This document shows positions 1-7,880 of a DNA stretch of 27,388 nucleotides, piece by piece (position 1 is the first letter of the stretch; each line of letters opens with the position of its first letter). Position numbers and translations under genes: made by a program. Source of the stretch: Pseudomonadota bacterium (GTDB lineage: Bacteria > Pseudomonadota > Alphaproteobacteria > Sphingomonadales > Sphingomonadaceae); NCBI GenBank assembly GCA_023433305.1, contig JAEZCZ010000019.1:1-27388 (forward strand). The letters are read 5' to 3'. The notes under the pieces were generated by a model, which had not been told where the DNA came from, searched no databases, and was given only the letters and a program-made list of their open reading frames with translations.

Positions 1-899
1 ACGGGGTGGAGGCTGCCGTGGCCGCGGCGCGCGAGGCCGACGTGGTGGTGATTGCGCTCGGCGAGGATTTCGACCGCACCGGCGAGGCGCGCAGCTTTGC
101 CGACCTGGAATTGCCCGAGGCACAGACGGAACTGCTCGCCGCAGTCGCGGAGACGGGCAAGCCCGTGGTCGTACTGCTGATGGGCGGCCGGCCACTGCCG
201 GTGCCCGAGATCGCGGAGCAGGCCGACGCGGTGCTCGCGACGTGGTTCCTCGGCGTCGAGGCGGGCCCGGCGATCGTCCGTACGCTATTCGGCGACAACA
301 ATCCCGCCGGCCGGCTGCCGGTGACCTTCCCGCGTGCCACGGGACAGGTGCCGTTCGCTTACGATCAGCTTCCGAGCGGCCGGCCGGCGAGCGAGGACCT
401 CGCCACCGACACGGTGCGGTTCCGCGACCTGCCGATCACGCCGCTGTACGCGTTTGGACATGGGCTCAGCTACACGAGCTTCTCCTATGGCCCGCTCGCG
501 CTCGACCGGACGGCCATCCCGGCCGAAGGCGGCTCGGTGACGGTCTCGGTGCCGGTGACCAATACGGGCGAGAGGGCCGGCGAGGAAGTGGTGCAGCTCT
601 ACGTGCGCGATCCGGTCGCTTCGGTCTCGCGCCCGGTCCAACAGCTTCGCGGGTTCCGCCGCGTGGCGATCGCGCCGGGTGAGACGCGCATCGTGCGCTT
701 CACGCTTTCGGCGGAGCAGTTCGCGCTCTGGGGGCAGGACGGCGGTTGGGTGATCGAACCCGGCAAGATCGAGCTGATGGCAGGCGGCGCCTCCAATGCG
801 ATCCACGCGCGCGGCGAGCTGACGATCGAAGGTAGCGCGCGCGCTTCACGCTCGCCGGCCTCTCTATCCACGCCGTCAAGCGACGCGCGATCGCGGTAG
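1..899 (+). CDS. Glycoside hydrolase family 3 beta-glucosidase, C-terminal part (5' end outside window)
   Basis: This is the 3' end of a gene that enters from the left; the frame is open from the first base, so the GTG at position 6 is internal. The visible 298 residues fit the C-terminal half of BglX-type GH3 enzymes, which release terminal beta-linked glucose from oligosaccharides. An alpha/beta GH3 C domain comes first, with the ALGEDFDRTGEARSF stretch that matches the family's GE..(S/T)GEaRSr region near the substrate pocket, and the GRLPVTFPR segment. A fibronectin-III-like domain follows (about residues 165-270, with GEEVVQLYVRD and LRGFRRVAIAPGE). The catalytic Asp nucleophile lies in the missing N domain. 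The protein ends in a Ser/Arg/Ala-rich tail of about 25 residues beyond the FnIII fold, which is unusual and may be a non-functional extension. Family assignment is firm; substrate is not known. Confidence 0.93.
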   Translation, partial: GVEAAVAAAREADVVVIALGEDFDRTGEARSFADLELPEAQTELLAAVAETGKPVVVLLMGGRPLPVPEIAEQADAVLATWFLGVEAGPAIVRTLFGDNNPAGRLPVTFPRATGQVPFAYDQLPSGRPASEDLATDTVRFRDLPITPLYAFGHGLSYTSFSYGPLALDRTAIPAEGGSVTVSVPVTNTGERAGEEVVQLYVRDPVASVSRPVQQLRGFRRVAIAPGETRIVRFTLSAEQFALWGQDGGWVIEPGKIELMAGGASNAIHARGELTIEGSARASRSPASLSTPSSDARSR

Positions 900-913
900 A
901 ATTTTAGCAAGCC

Positions 914-934
914 TGCGATTGATAATAAGTCGCA
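914..934. promoter_or_regulatory. Fur-like 21-bp imperfect palindrome upstream of TonB receptor
   Basis: A 21-bp dyad lies 39 bases before the receptor start. Its arms are TGCGA (914-918) and TCGCA (930-934), and the centre TTGATAATAAG is AT-rich within very GC-rich flanks. Eight of ten arm pairs match around a central A. Size, symmetry and AT-rich core resemble ferric uptake regulator (Fur) operators of Alphaproteobacteria. It is the only such element in the 74-base gap, and repression by iron-loaded Fur would suit the receptor that follows. The Fur assignment is inference. Confidence 0.5.
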
Positions 935-973
935 ATCTCTCTACCGGGCCTCTCGATACCCAGGGAGGCCCAC

Positions 974-3127
974 TTGCTTCGTTCGCGTTACCTTGCCGGA
1001 ATTGCCCTTATTGCCTTGCCCTTTCCCGCCCTCGGGCAGGTCGCGGCGGCCGACGAGGATGCGTCGATCGTCGTCACCGCGGCGCGCACGCAGTTGCCGC
1101 CGAGCGCGCTGCCGCTGACGATCGACATCATCGATTCGGAAACGCTCGACCGGCAAGTGCAGATCTCCGGCTCGACGATCGACGCGGTTTCAGCGCTGCT
1201 GCCGTCGTTCTCGCCGACGCGCGAGAAGCTCTCCGGCTCAGGCGAATCGCTGCGCGGCCGCTCGCCGCTCTACGCGATCAACGGCATTCCGCAGTCGACA
1301 CCGGTGCGCGACGGATCGCGCGACGGCTATACGATCGATCCGTTCTTCATCGACCGGGTCGAGGTGATCTACGGCTCGAACGCGCTCCAGGGGATCGGCG
1401 GCACCGGCGGCGTGGTCAACCAGGTCACCGTCGGCGCACCCAAGGCCGATGGGGTGGCGGTGCGGACGCTGCTGCAAGGCACCGTGAGCAACACGCTCGA
1501 TCCGGAAGCGATGGGCGGCAAAGTCGCGACCCTGGCCGGATACCGCGCCGGCGCTTTCGACGCGACGGTCGGCGCCGCGTTCGAGCGGCGCGGCGTGTTC
1601 CAGGACGGCCGCGGCAACAATATCGGCGTCGATGGCACGCAGGGCGAGATCCAGGACAGCGACTCCTGGTCGGTGTTCGGCCGCTTCGGCTACCAGCTCA
1701 GCCCGAGCGCGCGCCTCGAAGTGATCGCCAATCGCTTCGAGCTCGAAGGCAACGGCCACTACGTCCTCGTTCCCGGCAACCGCGCCCTCGGCATTCCGGC
1801 CAGCAGCACGCGCGGCGCACAAGCGGGAGACCTCCCGTCGAACCGTGCCGAACTGCTCTCGGCGGCGCTCACCGACGATGACCTCGGCGGCGGCACGTTC
1901 GCGGTCCAGGCCTTCTTCAGCCGCACGCGCGACGTGTTCGGGGGCCTCGTGACCGACACCTTCCAGGATCCGACGATCGATCCGACCGGAAACCTGTTCG
2001 ACCAGTCGGCCAACAAATCGCGCAAGCTTGGCGGCAAGGTCAGTTACGAGCGCGCGATGTCGGGTCTCGAAGACTTGACGCTAACCGCGGGCTTCGACGT
2101 GCTGTTCGATCGCACCGAGCAATACCTTGTGCAGACCGGGCGGGCCTGGGTGCCGCAGACCGACTTCCGCAGCCTGGCACCGTTCGCCCAGGCCAACCTG
2201 GCATTGCTCGACGGCCTGGTGCGCTTGGCGGGCGGGGTGCGCTACGAGGACGTCCAGCTCAAGGTTGGCGATTACGAGACGCTCGCCTCCTACGGCGCCA
2301 GCGACGCTGACGACCTTTCGACCTACCGACCCGTGTTCGTCGCGGGAGGCAAGCCGTCTTTCAACGACGTCCTCTGGAATGGCGGCGTGATCGTCGAGCC
2401 CATCGCGGGCCTTCGCGCTTATGGCAGCTACGCCGAAGGTTATACGATAGCCGACGTCGGCCGCATCCTGCGCGGGATCGAGGATGAGGGTGTCGACATC
2501 GACAACTACCTCGCGCTCGAGCCGGTGATCTCCAACAACCGCGAGGTCGGCCTCGAATGGAAGCGCGGCGCGATCGACGCCGGCGTCAGCTATTTCTGGT
2601 CGTCGAGCGACCTCGGCTCGCTGCTCGTGCTCGGCCAGGACGGCATCTTCAGCGTTTCGCGACAGCCCATCGAGATCGAAGGGCTGGAGGCGAGCCTGGC
2701 CTGGCGCACGCCGCTCCCGGGCCTCTCGCTCAGCGCGGCCTACAGCCAGATCGAAGGCCAGACCGACAGCAACGACGCGGACGACCTCGTCAACAACGAC
2801 CTCGACGGAGCGAACATCTCGCCCGATCGCGTCAATCTGGCGGCCGATTATCGCAACGGCCCGTTCAGCGCACGACTGCAATCGCGCTTCTACCTCGAGC
2901 GCGAGTTCAACGATGTCTCGGTCGATACCGACTTCGAGGGCTACACGCTGATCGACGCCTTCATCGCCTACCAGACCGGCATCGGGGAGTTCGCGCTCGC
3001 GGTGCAGAACCTGACCGACGAGTACCACCTGACCTACGACAGCGACACCGTCCGGACCTTCGACAACAATCGCTTCTATTCCGGGCGCGGCCGGACCTTC
3101 ACCGTGAGCTGGCGCGGCGAGTTCTGA
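974..3127 (+). CDS. TonB-dependent outer-membrane receptor (probable siderophore/iron type)
   Basis: A 717-residue outer-membrane active transporter that would take up a chelate or other scarce ligand using TonB-ExbBD energy. Residues 1-21 form a signal peptide (hydrophobic core, PALG-Q cleavage region). A TonB-box-like SIVVTAART follows at about 31-38. The plug includes LRGRSPLYAINGIPQS, RVEVIYGSNALQGIGGTGG and VVNQVT, typical of TonB receptors. The rest is a beta barrel with alternating aromatic strands and a C-terminal Phe (TVSWRGEF), as expected of the outer-membrane assembly signal. The start is TTG at 974, chosen because AGGGAGG (962-968) lies five bases upstream and the signal peptide begins there. 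Its stop codon shares one base with the ATG of the next gene (TGATG), so the two are translationally coupled. The Fur-like site upstream and the PepSY neighbour favour an iron ligand, but the ligand cannot be read from sequence. Confidence 0.92.
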   Translation: MLRSRYLAGIALIALPFPALGQVAAADEDASIVVTAARTQLPPSALPLTIDIIDSETLDRQVQISGSTIDAVSALLPSFSPTREKLSGSGESLRGRSPLYAINGIPQSTPVRDGSRDGYTIDPFFIDRVEVIYGSNALQGIGGTGGVVNQVTVGAPKADGVAVRTLLQGTVSNTLDPEAMGGKVATLAGYRAGAFDATVGAAFERRGVFQDGRGNNIGVDGTQGEIQDSDSWSVFGRFGYQLSPSARLEVIANRFELEGNGHYVLVPGNRALGIPASSTRGAQAGDLPSNRAELLSAALTDDDLGGGTFAVQAFFSRTRDVFGGLVTDTFQDPTIDPTGNLFDQSANKSRKLGGKVSYERAMSGLEDLTLTAGFDVLFDRTEQYLVQTGRAWVPQTDFRSLAPFAQANLALLDGLVRLAGGVRYEDVQLKVGDYETLASYGASDADDLSTYRPVFVAGGKPSFNDVLWNGGVIVEPIAGLRAYGSYAEGYTIADVGRILRGIEDEGVDIDNYLALEPVISNNREVGLEWKRGAIDAGVSYFWSSSDLGSLLVLGQDGIFSVSRQPIEIEGLEASLAWRTPLPGLSLSAAYSQIEGQTDSNDADDLVNNDLDGANISPDRVNLAADYRNGPFSARLQSRFYLEREFNDVSVDTDFEGYTLIDAFIAYQTGIGEFALAVQNLTDEYHLTYDSDTVRTFDNNRFYSGRGRTFTVSWRGEF

Positions 3128-4206
3128 TGCGCATGCTCGCCCTTCTTCACCGTTGGGTGGGCGGCATCGTCGGCTTGCTGCTGGCGGTGATAGGGCTCAG
3201 CGGCACCTTGCTGGTGTGGGAGGAATACTGGATCGGTCTGCCCGGTGCGGACGATCCGCTGCGCGGTGACCCGGCCGCGATGGGGGGAGCCGTCGAAGCC
3301 GCGCTCGCGCTCGATCCGGGCCTCTCGCGCATCACTTTCGCCGACGAGCGCATGGGCTTGCACCAGGCGATCTTCACCGACGGCAGCGGCGCCTACCTCT
3401 CGCAGGCCGGCCAAGTGGTCGAGCGCTGGGACAGCCTGTGGGGCCGCCCAGAGCTGTGGCTGTTCGACCTCCACCACTACCTGTTCCTGGGCGAGACCGG
3501 GAAGACGCTGACCGGCGTGCTTGGCTTTCTGCTGCTGGCCTTCGCAGTGAGCGGACTCGTCCTGTGGTGGCGCACGCGCAAGACTTTCAAGTTCCGCCTC
3601 TGGCCGGCGCGGATGACCCGCAGCGCGATCGTGCGCCAGCACCGTGACATCGGGGTAGTGGCAAGTCCGCTGCTGCTGATGGCCGCCTTTACCGGTTCTA
3701 TGATGGTCTTCCCGAACCTGTCCGCTGCGCTGCTGTCGCCTTGGGATGGCGCCGCTTCCGAGACCACCGCGCCTGCCGTGGCCGAGACCCCATCGGCCGA
3801 GACCGACTGGCGCCGGGTCATGACCAACGCCCAGGCGGCTTTTCCCGACGCCGCTCCGCGCCGCCTGATGCTTCCGTCGGACCCCGGCGAGCCGCTCGTC
3901 CTGCGCCTCAGGCAAGATTTCGAATGGACTCCGAACGGGCGGACTTATGTGTACCTCGATCCGGCTCATGCGGCGGTCGTGGCCACCGACGACGCCGCCG
4001 CGAGCGACACGGCCGCGAAGATCACCGAGAAGTTCTATCCGATCCACGCCGGCAAGGTCGGCGGCTTCCTCTGGCACCTGGCGCTGACGTTCTCGGGCTT
4101 TGCGCTGGTCACGCTCGGCACTTTCGCCACCTGGAGCTTCTGGTTCGCCGGTAATCCCCGACCGCGGACGCGACCCATGGCCGCACTCGCCGAACCGGCC
4201 GAGTAG
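3127..4206 (+). CDS. PepSY-associated TM helix protein, partner of upstream TonB receptor
   Basis: A 359-residue inner-membrane protein of the PepSY_TM family. TM1 is at the N terminus (LHRWVGGIVGLLLAVIGLSGTLLVW), followed by a periplasmic segment with a PepSY-like fold. Further helices lie around residues 125-150 (TGVLGFLLLAFAVSGLVLWW), 175-200 and 310-340 (GFLWHLALTFSGFALVTLGTF). Histidines sit in or at the ends of helices (H8 in LLHRW, the DLHHYLF pair, RQHRD, FLWHL), the pattern of candidate haem ligands. Relatives encoded beside TonB receptors are proposed to reduce imported ferric chelates; that role is inferred here from context. The ATG overlaps the receptor stop by one base. The frame is also open upstream through the receptor gene, but that part lacks a membrane-protein character and is a shadow. 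The C terminus is short and soluble. Confidence 0.85.
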   Translation: MRMLALLHRWVGGIVGLLLAVIGLSGTLLVWEEYWIGLPGADDPLRGDPAAMGGAVEAALALDPGLSRITFADERMGLHQAIFTDGSGAYLSQAGQVVERWDSLWGRPELWLFDLHHYLFLGETGKTLTGVLGFLLLAFAVSGLVLWWRTRKTFKFRLWPARMTRSAIVRQHRDIGVVASPLLLMAAFTGSMMVFPNLSAALLSPWDGAASETTAPAVAETPSAETDWRRVMTNAQAAFPDAAPRRLMLPSDPGEPLVLRLRQDFEWTPNGRTYVYLDPAHAAVVATDDAAASDTAAKITEKFYPIHAGKVGGFLWHLALTFSGFALVTLGTFATWSFWFAGNPRPRTRPMAALAEPAE

Positions 4207-4269
4207 CTTTCGCGGGACCTATCGGCCGCGCCGCTCATTCGAGGTGCGGACGGGCTCGTGGAGAGACCG

Positions 4270-5775
4270 ATGGCCGCTGCCCCTGCCGATCACTGTTACT
4301 GGACCCACACCGCCCGTACGGCGCCGGGTTTCCTCTCGCTGAACGGAACCTTCGAAGCCGATATCGCCATCATAGGCGGCGGCATCGTCGGCGTCATGGC
4401 GGCGCGATTCCTCAAGGACCGCGGGCGCAGGGTCGCCCTGATCGAAGCCTGCCGCGTAGGGCAGGGCGTTACAGGCCGCTCCACCGCCAAGGTGACGGCG
4501 CAGCACAACCTGTTCCTCCAGCGCATCGAAGACCAGCACGGCGCCGAGGCCGCCCGAACCTATGCAGCGGCCAATCGCGAAGGCGTCGGGCTGATCGGCG
4601 AGTGCGTGCAGCGTCACGGCCTCGCGTGCGACTTCGAGCCCGCCGACAGCTTCGTCTATGCCACGACGCGTGAAGGCGCGGAGCGGCTCGAGCTGGAGCG
4701 CGCCGCCGCCGAACGAGCCGGGCTTGCCATGGACATCGTCGACGATCTCGACCTGCCTTATCCGGTCACCGCCGCCCTGCGTCTGTCGGACCAGGCGCAG
4801 TTCCAACCCGCCGATTTCGTCGCGCAGCTCGCCGCGACGATACCGGGCGAAGGCAGCCACGTCTTTGAACGCACCCGCGCGGTCGACTGGAGCCAGACGG
4901 AGGTGACGACGGAACACGGGACCATCCGCGCCAGCCAGGTGATCATGGCGACGCACCTCCCGCTCGGCCAGGTCGGGATGTTCCATGCGCATAACAAGCC
5001 GCACATGCACGCCGTGCTGGCGATACCGGTCGAAGCCGCCCGCGCCCCCGAGGGCATGTACATCAGCACCGATCAGCCCAAGCGGTCGATCCGGCGTCAC
5101 CGCTCGTCTAGCGGCGGAGACCACCTGATCCTGGCGGGCCCCACCTTCAAGCATGGCGATCCAGAAGGGGAACGCAGCGCTTTCGCCGAGCTCGAGAGCT
5201 TCGCGCGGGAGCAATTCGGCTATTCCGGCGGCGGCTATCGCTGGAGCAACGAGGATTACTCGCCGCGTGACGGCCTTCCCTATGTCGGCTGGTCCGGCGG
5301 GCTGAAGTCGCTCCTCGTTGCCGTCGGGTTCGATGCGTGGGGCCTGAGCAACGGCGCCGTGGCCGCTCGCATTCTCGCCGATCTGGTCGAGGACCGAAGC
5401 AGCCCTGCGAGCGAGCTTTTCGATGCCTCGCGCCACTCGCTTAAGGGCGCCACGGAGCTCGCCAAGAACATGGCGAAGGTCACCCACGATCTCGTCAGCG
5501 GCTACCTGCGCTCGCCGAAGGACCTTGCGGAGGCGTCGGAGGGCGATCTGGTCAAGACCGACCAGGGGGCCGCCGGCCTATACCGTGCCGAGGATGGTTC
5601 GTTCCGCGCCGTCTCCATTACGTGCACGCATATGGGCTGCCGGCTCGGGTGGAATCCCGTCGACCGCACATGGGACTGCCCGTGCCACGGCTCGCGCTTC
5701 GCCGCCGACGGGGCGGTGCTCCACGGACCGGCGGTCACGGCGCTCGAGCCCGTCGATCTCGCCGGCAAGGCCTGA
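4270..5775 (+). CDS. FAD-dependent oxidoreductase fused to a C-terminal Rieske [2Fe-2S] domain
   Basis: A 501-residue two-domain redox protein. The N-terminal DAO-type FAD domain starts with a Rossmann motif at about residues 35-60 (IAIIGGGIVGVMAARFL, then VALIEA ending in the acidic ribose-binding position) and carries GRSTAKVTAQHN, a substrate/FAD segment typical of this subfamily. The last about 80 residues are a Rieske domain: CTHMGC and, fifteen residues after the first His, CPCHGSRF. This gives both Cys-x-His pairs for the cluster plus the two extra Cys that form the disulfide of bc1-type Rieske proteins. The architecture resembles Bacillus YhfW-type proteins, whose substrate is unknown. 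ATG at 4270 is preferred because GGAG ends six bases upstream; an in-frame GTG at 4258 is the alternative. No signal peptide is seen, so it is probably cytoplasmic. It sits alone between two receptor/PepSY pairs, so a reductive role in releasing imported ligand is possible but unproven. Confidence 0.9.
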   Translation: MAAAPADHCYWTHTARTAPGFLSLNGTFEADIAIIGGGIVGVMAARFLKDRGRRVALIEACRVGQGVTGRSTAKVTAQHNLFLQRIEDQHGAEAARTYAAANREGVGLIGECVQRHGLACDFEPADSFVYATTREGAERLELERAAAERAGLAMDIVDDLDLPYPVTAALRLSDQAQFQPADFVAQLAATIPGEGSHVFERTRAVDWSQTEVTTEHGTIRASQVIMATHLPLGQVGMFHAHNKPHMHAVLAIPVEAARAPEGMYISTDQPKRSIRRHRSSSGGDHLILAGPTFKHGDPEGERSAFAELESFAREQFGYSGGGYRWSNEDYSPRDGLPYVGWSGGLKSLLVAVGFDAWGLSNGAVAARILADLVEDRSSPASELFDASRHSLKGATELAKNMAKVTHDLVSGYLRSPKDLAEASEGDLVKTDQGAAGLYRAEDGSFRAVSITCTHMGCRLGWNPVDRTWDCPCHGSRFAADGAVLHGPAVTALEPVDLAGKA

Positions 5776-5778
5776 CGG

Positions 5779-5812
5779 TGTAACGTGGCTGTAACGCCGC
5801 GATTACGGTAAT
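5779..5812. promoter_or_regulatory. Direct repeat TGTAACG-N4-TGTAACG followed by palindrome ATTACGGTAAT
   Basis: TGTAACG occurs at 5779-5785 and again at 5790-5796, an 11-bp period on one face of the helix. This is the spacing used by OmpR/PhoB-family response regulators. Six bases later comes the perfect short palindrome ATTAC-G-GTAAT (5802-5812), within an AT-rich patch that continues as TAAC. Both lie in the 104-base gap before the second TonB receptor and are the only AT-rich DNA there. The repeats are seen directly; the regulator class is inference. Confidence 0.4.
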
Positions 5813-5841
5813 TAACTGACGTTCGCCACCGGCCCCGCCTA

Positions 5842-5860
5842 GCCCCTGCCGTGAAGGGGC
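5842..5860 (+). promoter_or_regulatory. Leader hairpin just before the ribosome binding site of the second TonB receptor
   Basis: GCCCCT (5842-5847) pairs perfectly with AGGGGC (5855-5860) around a seven-base loop. It ends five bases before the strong Shine-Dalgarno GGGGAAGG (5866-5873). In an mRNA this could modulate translation. The G-rich Shine-Dalgarno could also pair with the C-run, giving an alternative fold. No known riboswitch consensus was recognised. Confidence 0.3.
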
Positions 5861-5879
5861 GTGATGGGGAAGGTTGACG

Positions 5880-7880
5880 ATGCTGCCTTGGAAGAAGCCC
5901 GCACTTCTCGCGGGCGTGGCGGTACTGTGGGTGGGGCCGGCCTGGGCCGAGGATGCCGCCGCGTTCGATGACGAAGCGGGAGAGGCGATCGTCGTGCTTG
6001 GCCAGCGGCTGGAGGAATCGCAGCCCGAGCAGATCGAGAAATACGGCGCGCGGCTGGAAGTGGTGGACGGCGCGGCGATCGACCGGGCCGGGTTCATCGA
6101 CACAGGCCAGGCGCTGCAGATGCTGGTGCCCGGGCTCTATGTCGCGCCCAAGAGCGGCCTGTTCGACTACGTCAACGTCTCTCTGCTCGGCTCGCGCACC
6201 AAGGACCTGCTGTTCACGGTCGATGGCGTGCGCATATCCAACCGGCTCTACGCGAGCACGACCCCGCTCGACTCGATCCCCGCGGGGATGGTCGAGCGGA
6301 TCGAGGTGCTGAAGGGCGGGCAGGGGCTCCATTACGGCACGCAGGCCGTGGGCGGAGTGATCAACGTCGTGACGAAGGCGTTCACGGGCGAGACCGACGG
6401 CGCTATCGAGGCAGGTTACGACAGCAACGAGGGGTACCATCTGAACGGCTACGTCCGCGACGGGTGGGGCGATCACTACGTGGTGGGGTTTGCCTCCTAC
6501 GATGAGGCGGACGGGTTCCAGCCCTTCCGCACCGCCGACTACCAGCCGAGCGCGACCGACCGCGAGCGCGGCTACAAGGTCGTCACCGTGGGCGGGAAAT
6601 ACGCGTTCGAACCATCGAGAGCGTTCCGCCTCAGCGCCAGTTACCAGCACGTCGAAGGCCGCGTCGATTTCGCCCAGGCCGAGGACGTTTTCCAGAACTG
6701 GAACGAGCGCAACGAGGAGATCGCCTCGCTCAAGATCGACTGGTCGCCCACCGACGCGCTCTCGCTCTACGTGAAGGGCTACTGGCACGACTGGGATTCG
6801 ACCTACCTGCAGCTCTACAACAACCTCGGCCCCGACGGGCAGCCCGACGGCACGATCACCACGATCTACGATGGGCAGCAATGGGGGTTCGAGGATCGCG
6901 GGGTGAACGTGCTCGGCGAATACCGTCTCGCCGACGCCGTCACGCTTGTCGCCGGTTACGATTTCCAGAAGTACGATGGCTACGACGACGTGTTTCTGAT
7001 CGCGCCGACGAGCGAGCAGGTGCATGCCCCGTTCGCGCAGGTCCGGCTCGACAAGGGCGCGCTCAGCCTCGCCGCCGGGGTGCGCCACAACATGCCGAGC
7101 GGCGGGCAGTCGAAGACGGTGTGGAACTTGGCTGGGCGCCTCGGCCTGGGCGAGCGGGCCTTCGTGCGAGGCCAGGTGGGCACCTCGTTCCGCCTGCCCG
7201 ACTCTTACGAACTCTACGTGGTCGATCCGTGCTGCGAACAGGGCAATCCCAACCTCGTCGGCGAGGAAAGCTTCAACACCGAGCTCGGCGTGGGGCTGCA
7301 GGGCGGGCGCTTCTCGGGCGAGGTGCTCGGCTTCTACCGCAAGATCGAAAACCTGATCGATATCGACTTCAGCCTGCCCGCCTATCCCGACGGCTTCATC
7401 GTCAACACCGGCCAGAGCGTGACCGCCTGGGGCGGCGAAGTGGTGATGAATGCGCGCCTGTCCGACGTTTTCGGGCTGACCTTCGACTATACCCATACTC
7501 GGGTCGAAGCTTCGGGCAGCAATCAGCAGGTCCAGGACATCCCGCGCGACCTCGCCAAGCTGATCCTGCGCGCCGAGGCGCCCAGCGGCCGCTTCGGCGG
7601 CTCGGCGGCGGTCAATTGGGTCGGCGACGTCCACGACGCGGTCGCCGGAGGCATCGGCCGGGTCGAGCACGGCAACTATGCTGTGGTCGATCTCGCCGCC
7701 TGGGGCTTCCTCGACGCGGAGCAGCGCCACCGCCTCGGCGTTCGCCTGGAGAATGCTTTCGATGCCGACTACGCGACGCGCATCACGCGCGTCCGGCGCG
7801 ACATCGATGGATCATCGTACCCCGCTCGAAACCGGGGAACTCCGCTGACGGCCCATGTCACCTACCGCGTCAGCCTCTAG
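5880..7880 (+). CDS. TonB-dependent outer-membrane receptor (second; ligand unknown)
   Basis: A 666-residue receptor with a signal peptide (residues 1-22, ending GPAWA-ED), a TonB-box-like EAIVVLGQRL at about 36-45, and a plug with VSLLGSRTKDLLFTVDGVRISN and RIEVLKGGQGLHYGTQAVGGVINVVTK. The barrel includes the NPNL segment often seen in this family. ATG at 5880 is used because GGGGAAGG lies six bases upstream; the TTG at 5874 has no such spacing. Two features stand out: adjacent cysteines at residues 451-452 (VDPCCEQGNPNL) in the barrel, and a C terminus ending in Leu (TYRVSL) instead of the usual aromatic residue. Its 3' end overlaps the next gene by 26 bases. It differs clearly from the first receptor in length and sequence, so it is a separate transporter rather than a recent duplicate. 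Confidence 0.9.
   Translation: MLPWKKPALLAGVAVLWVGPAWAEDAAAFDDEAGEAIVVLGQRLEESQPEQIEKYGARLEVVDGAAIDRAGFIDTGQALQMLVPGLYVAPKSGLFDYVNVSLLGSRTKDLLFTVDGVRISNRLYASTTPLDSIPAGMVERIEVLKGGQGLHYGTQAVGGVINVVTKAFTGETDGAIEAGYDSNEGYHLNGYVRDGWGDHYVVGFASYDEADGFQPFRTADYQPSATDRERGYKVVTVGGKYAFEPSRAFRLSASYQHVEGRVDFAQAEDVFQNWNERNEEIASLKIDWSPTDALSLYVKGYWHDWDSTYLQLYNNLGPDGQPDGTITTIYDGQQWGFEDRGVNVLGEYRLADAVTLVAGYDFQKYDGYDDVFLIAPTSEQVHAPFAQVRLDKGALSLAAGVRHNMPSGGQSKTVWNLAGRLGLGERAFVRGQVGTSFRLPDSYELYVVDPCCEQGNPNLVGEESFNTELGVGLQGGRFSGEVLGFYRKIENLIDIDFSLPAYPDGFIVNTGQSVTAWGGEVVMNARLSDVFGLTFDYTHTRVEASGSNQQVQDIPRDLAKLILRAEAPSGRFGGSAAVNWVGDVHDAVAGGIGRVEHGNYAVVDLAAWGFLDAEQRHRLGVRLENAFDADYATRITRVRRDIDGSSYPARNRGTPLTAHVTYRVSL

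Noticed and set aside
2557..3126. An upstream extension of the first PepSY frame inside the receptor gene
   Set aside because: Residues there are Arg/Gln-rich and not membrane-like; the TGATG junction gives a natural start at 3127.
5776..5879. Cobalamin riboswitch before the second TonB receptor
   Set aside because: The gap is only 104 bases, too short for the about 200-base element, and no convincing B12-box or core was found.
5502..7730. A 742-codon open frame on the minus strand across the second TonB receptor
   Set aside because: High GC keeps the antisense frame open. It has no domain pattern, is rich in Arg/Ala/Val/Asp/His as expected of a mirror frame, and the plus strand encodes a complete receptor.
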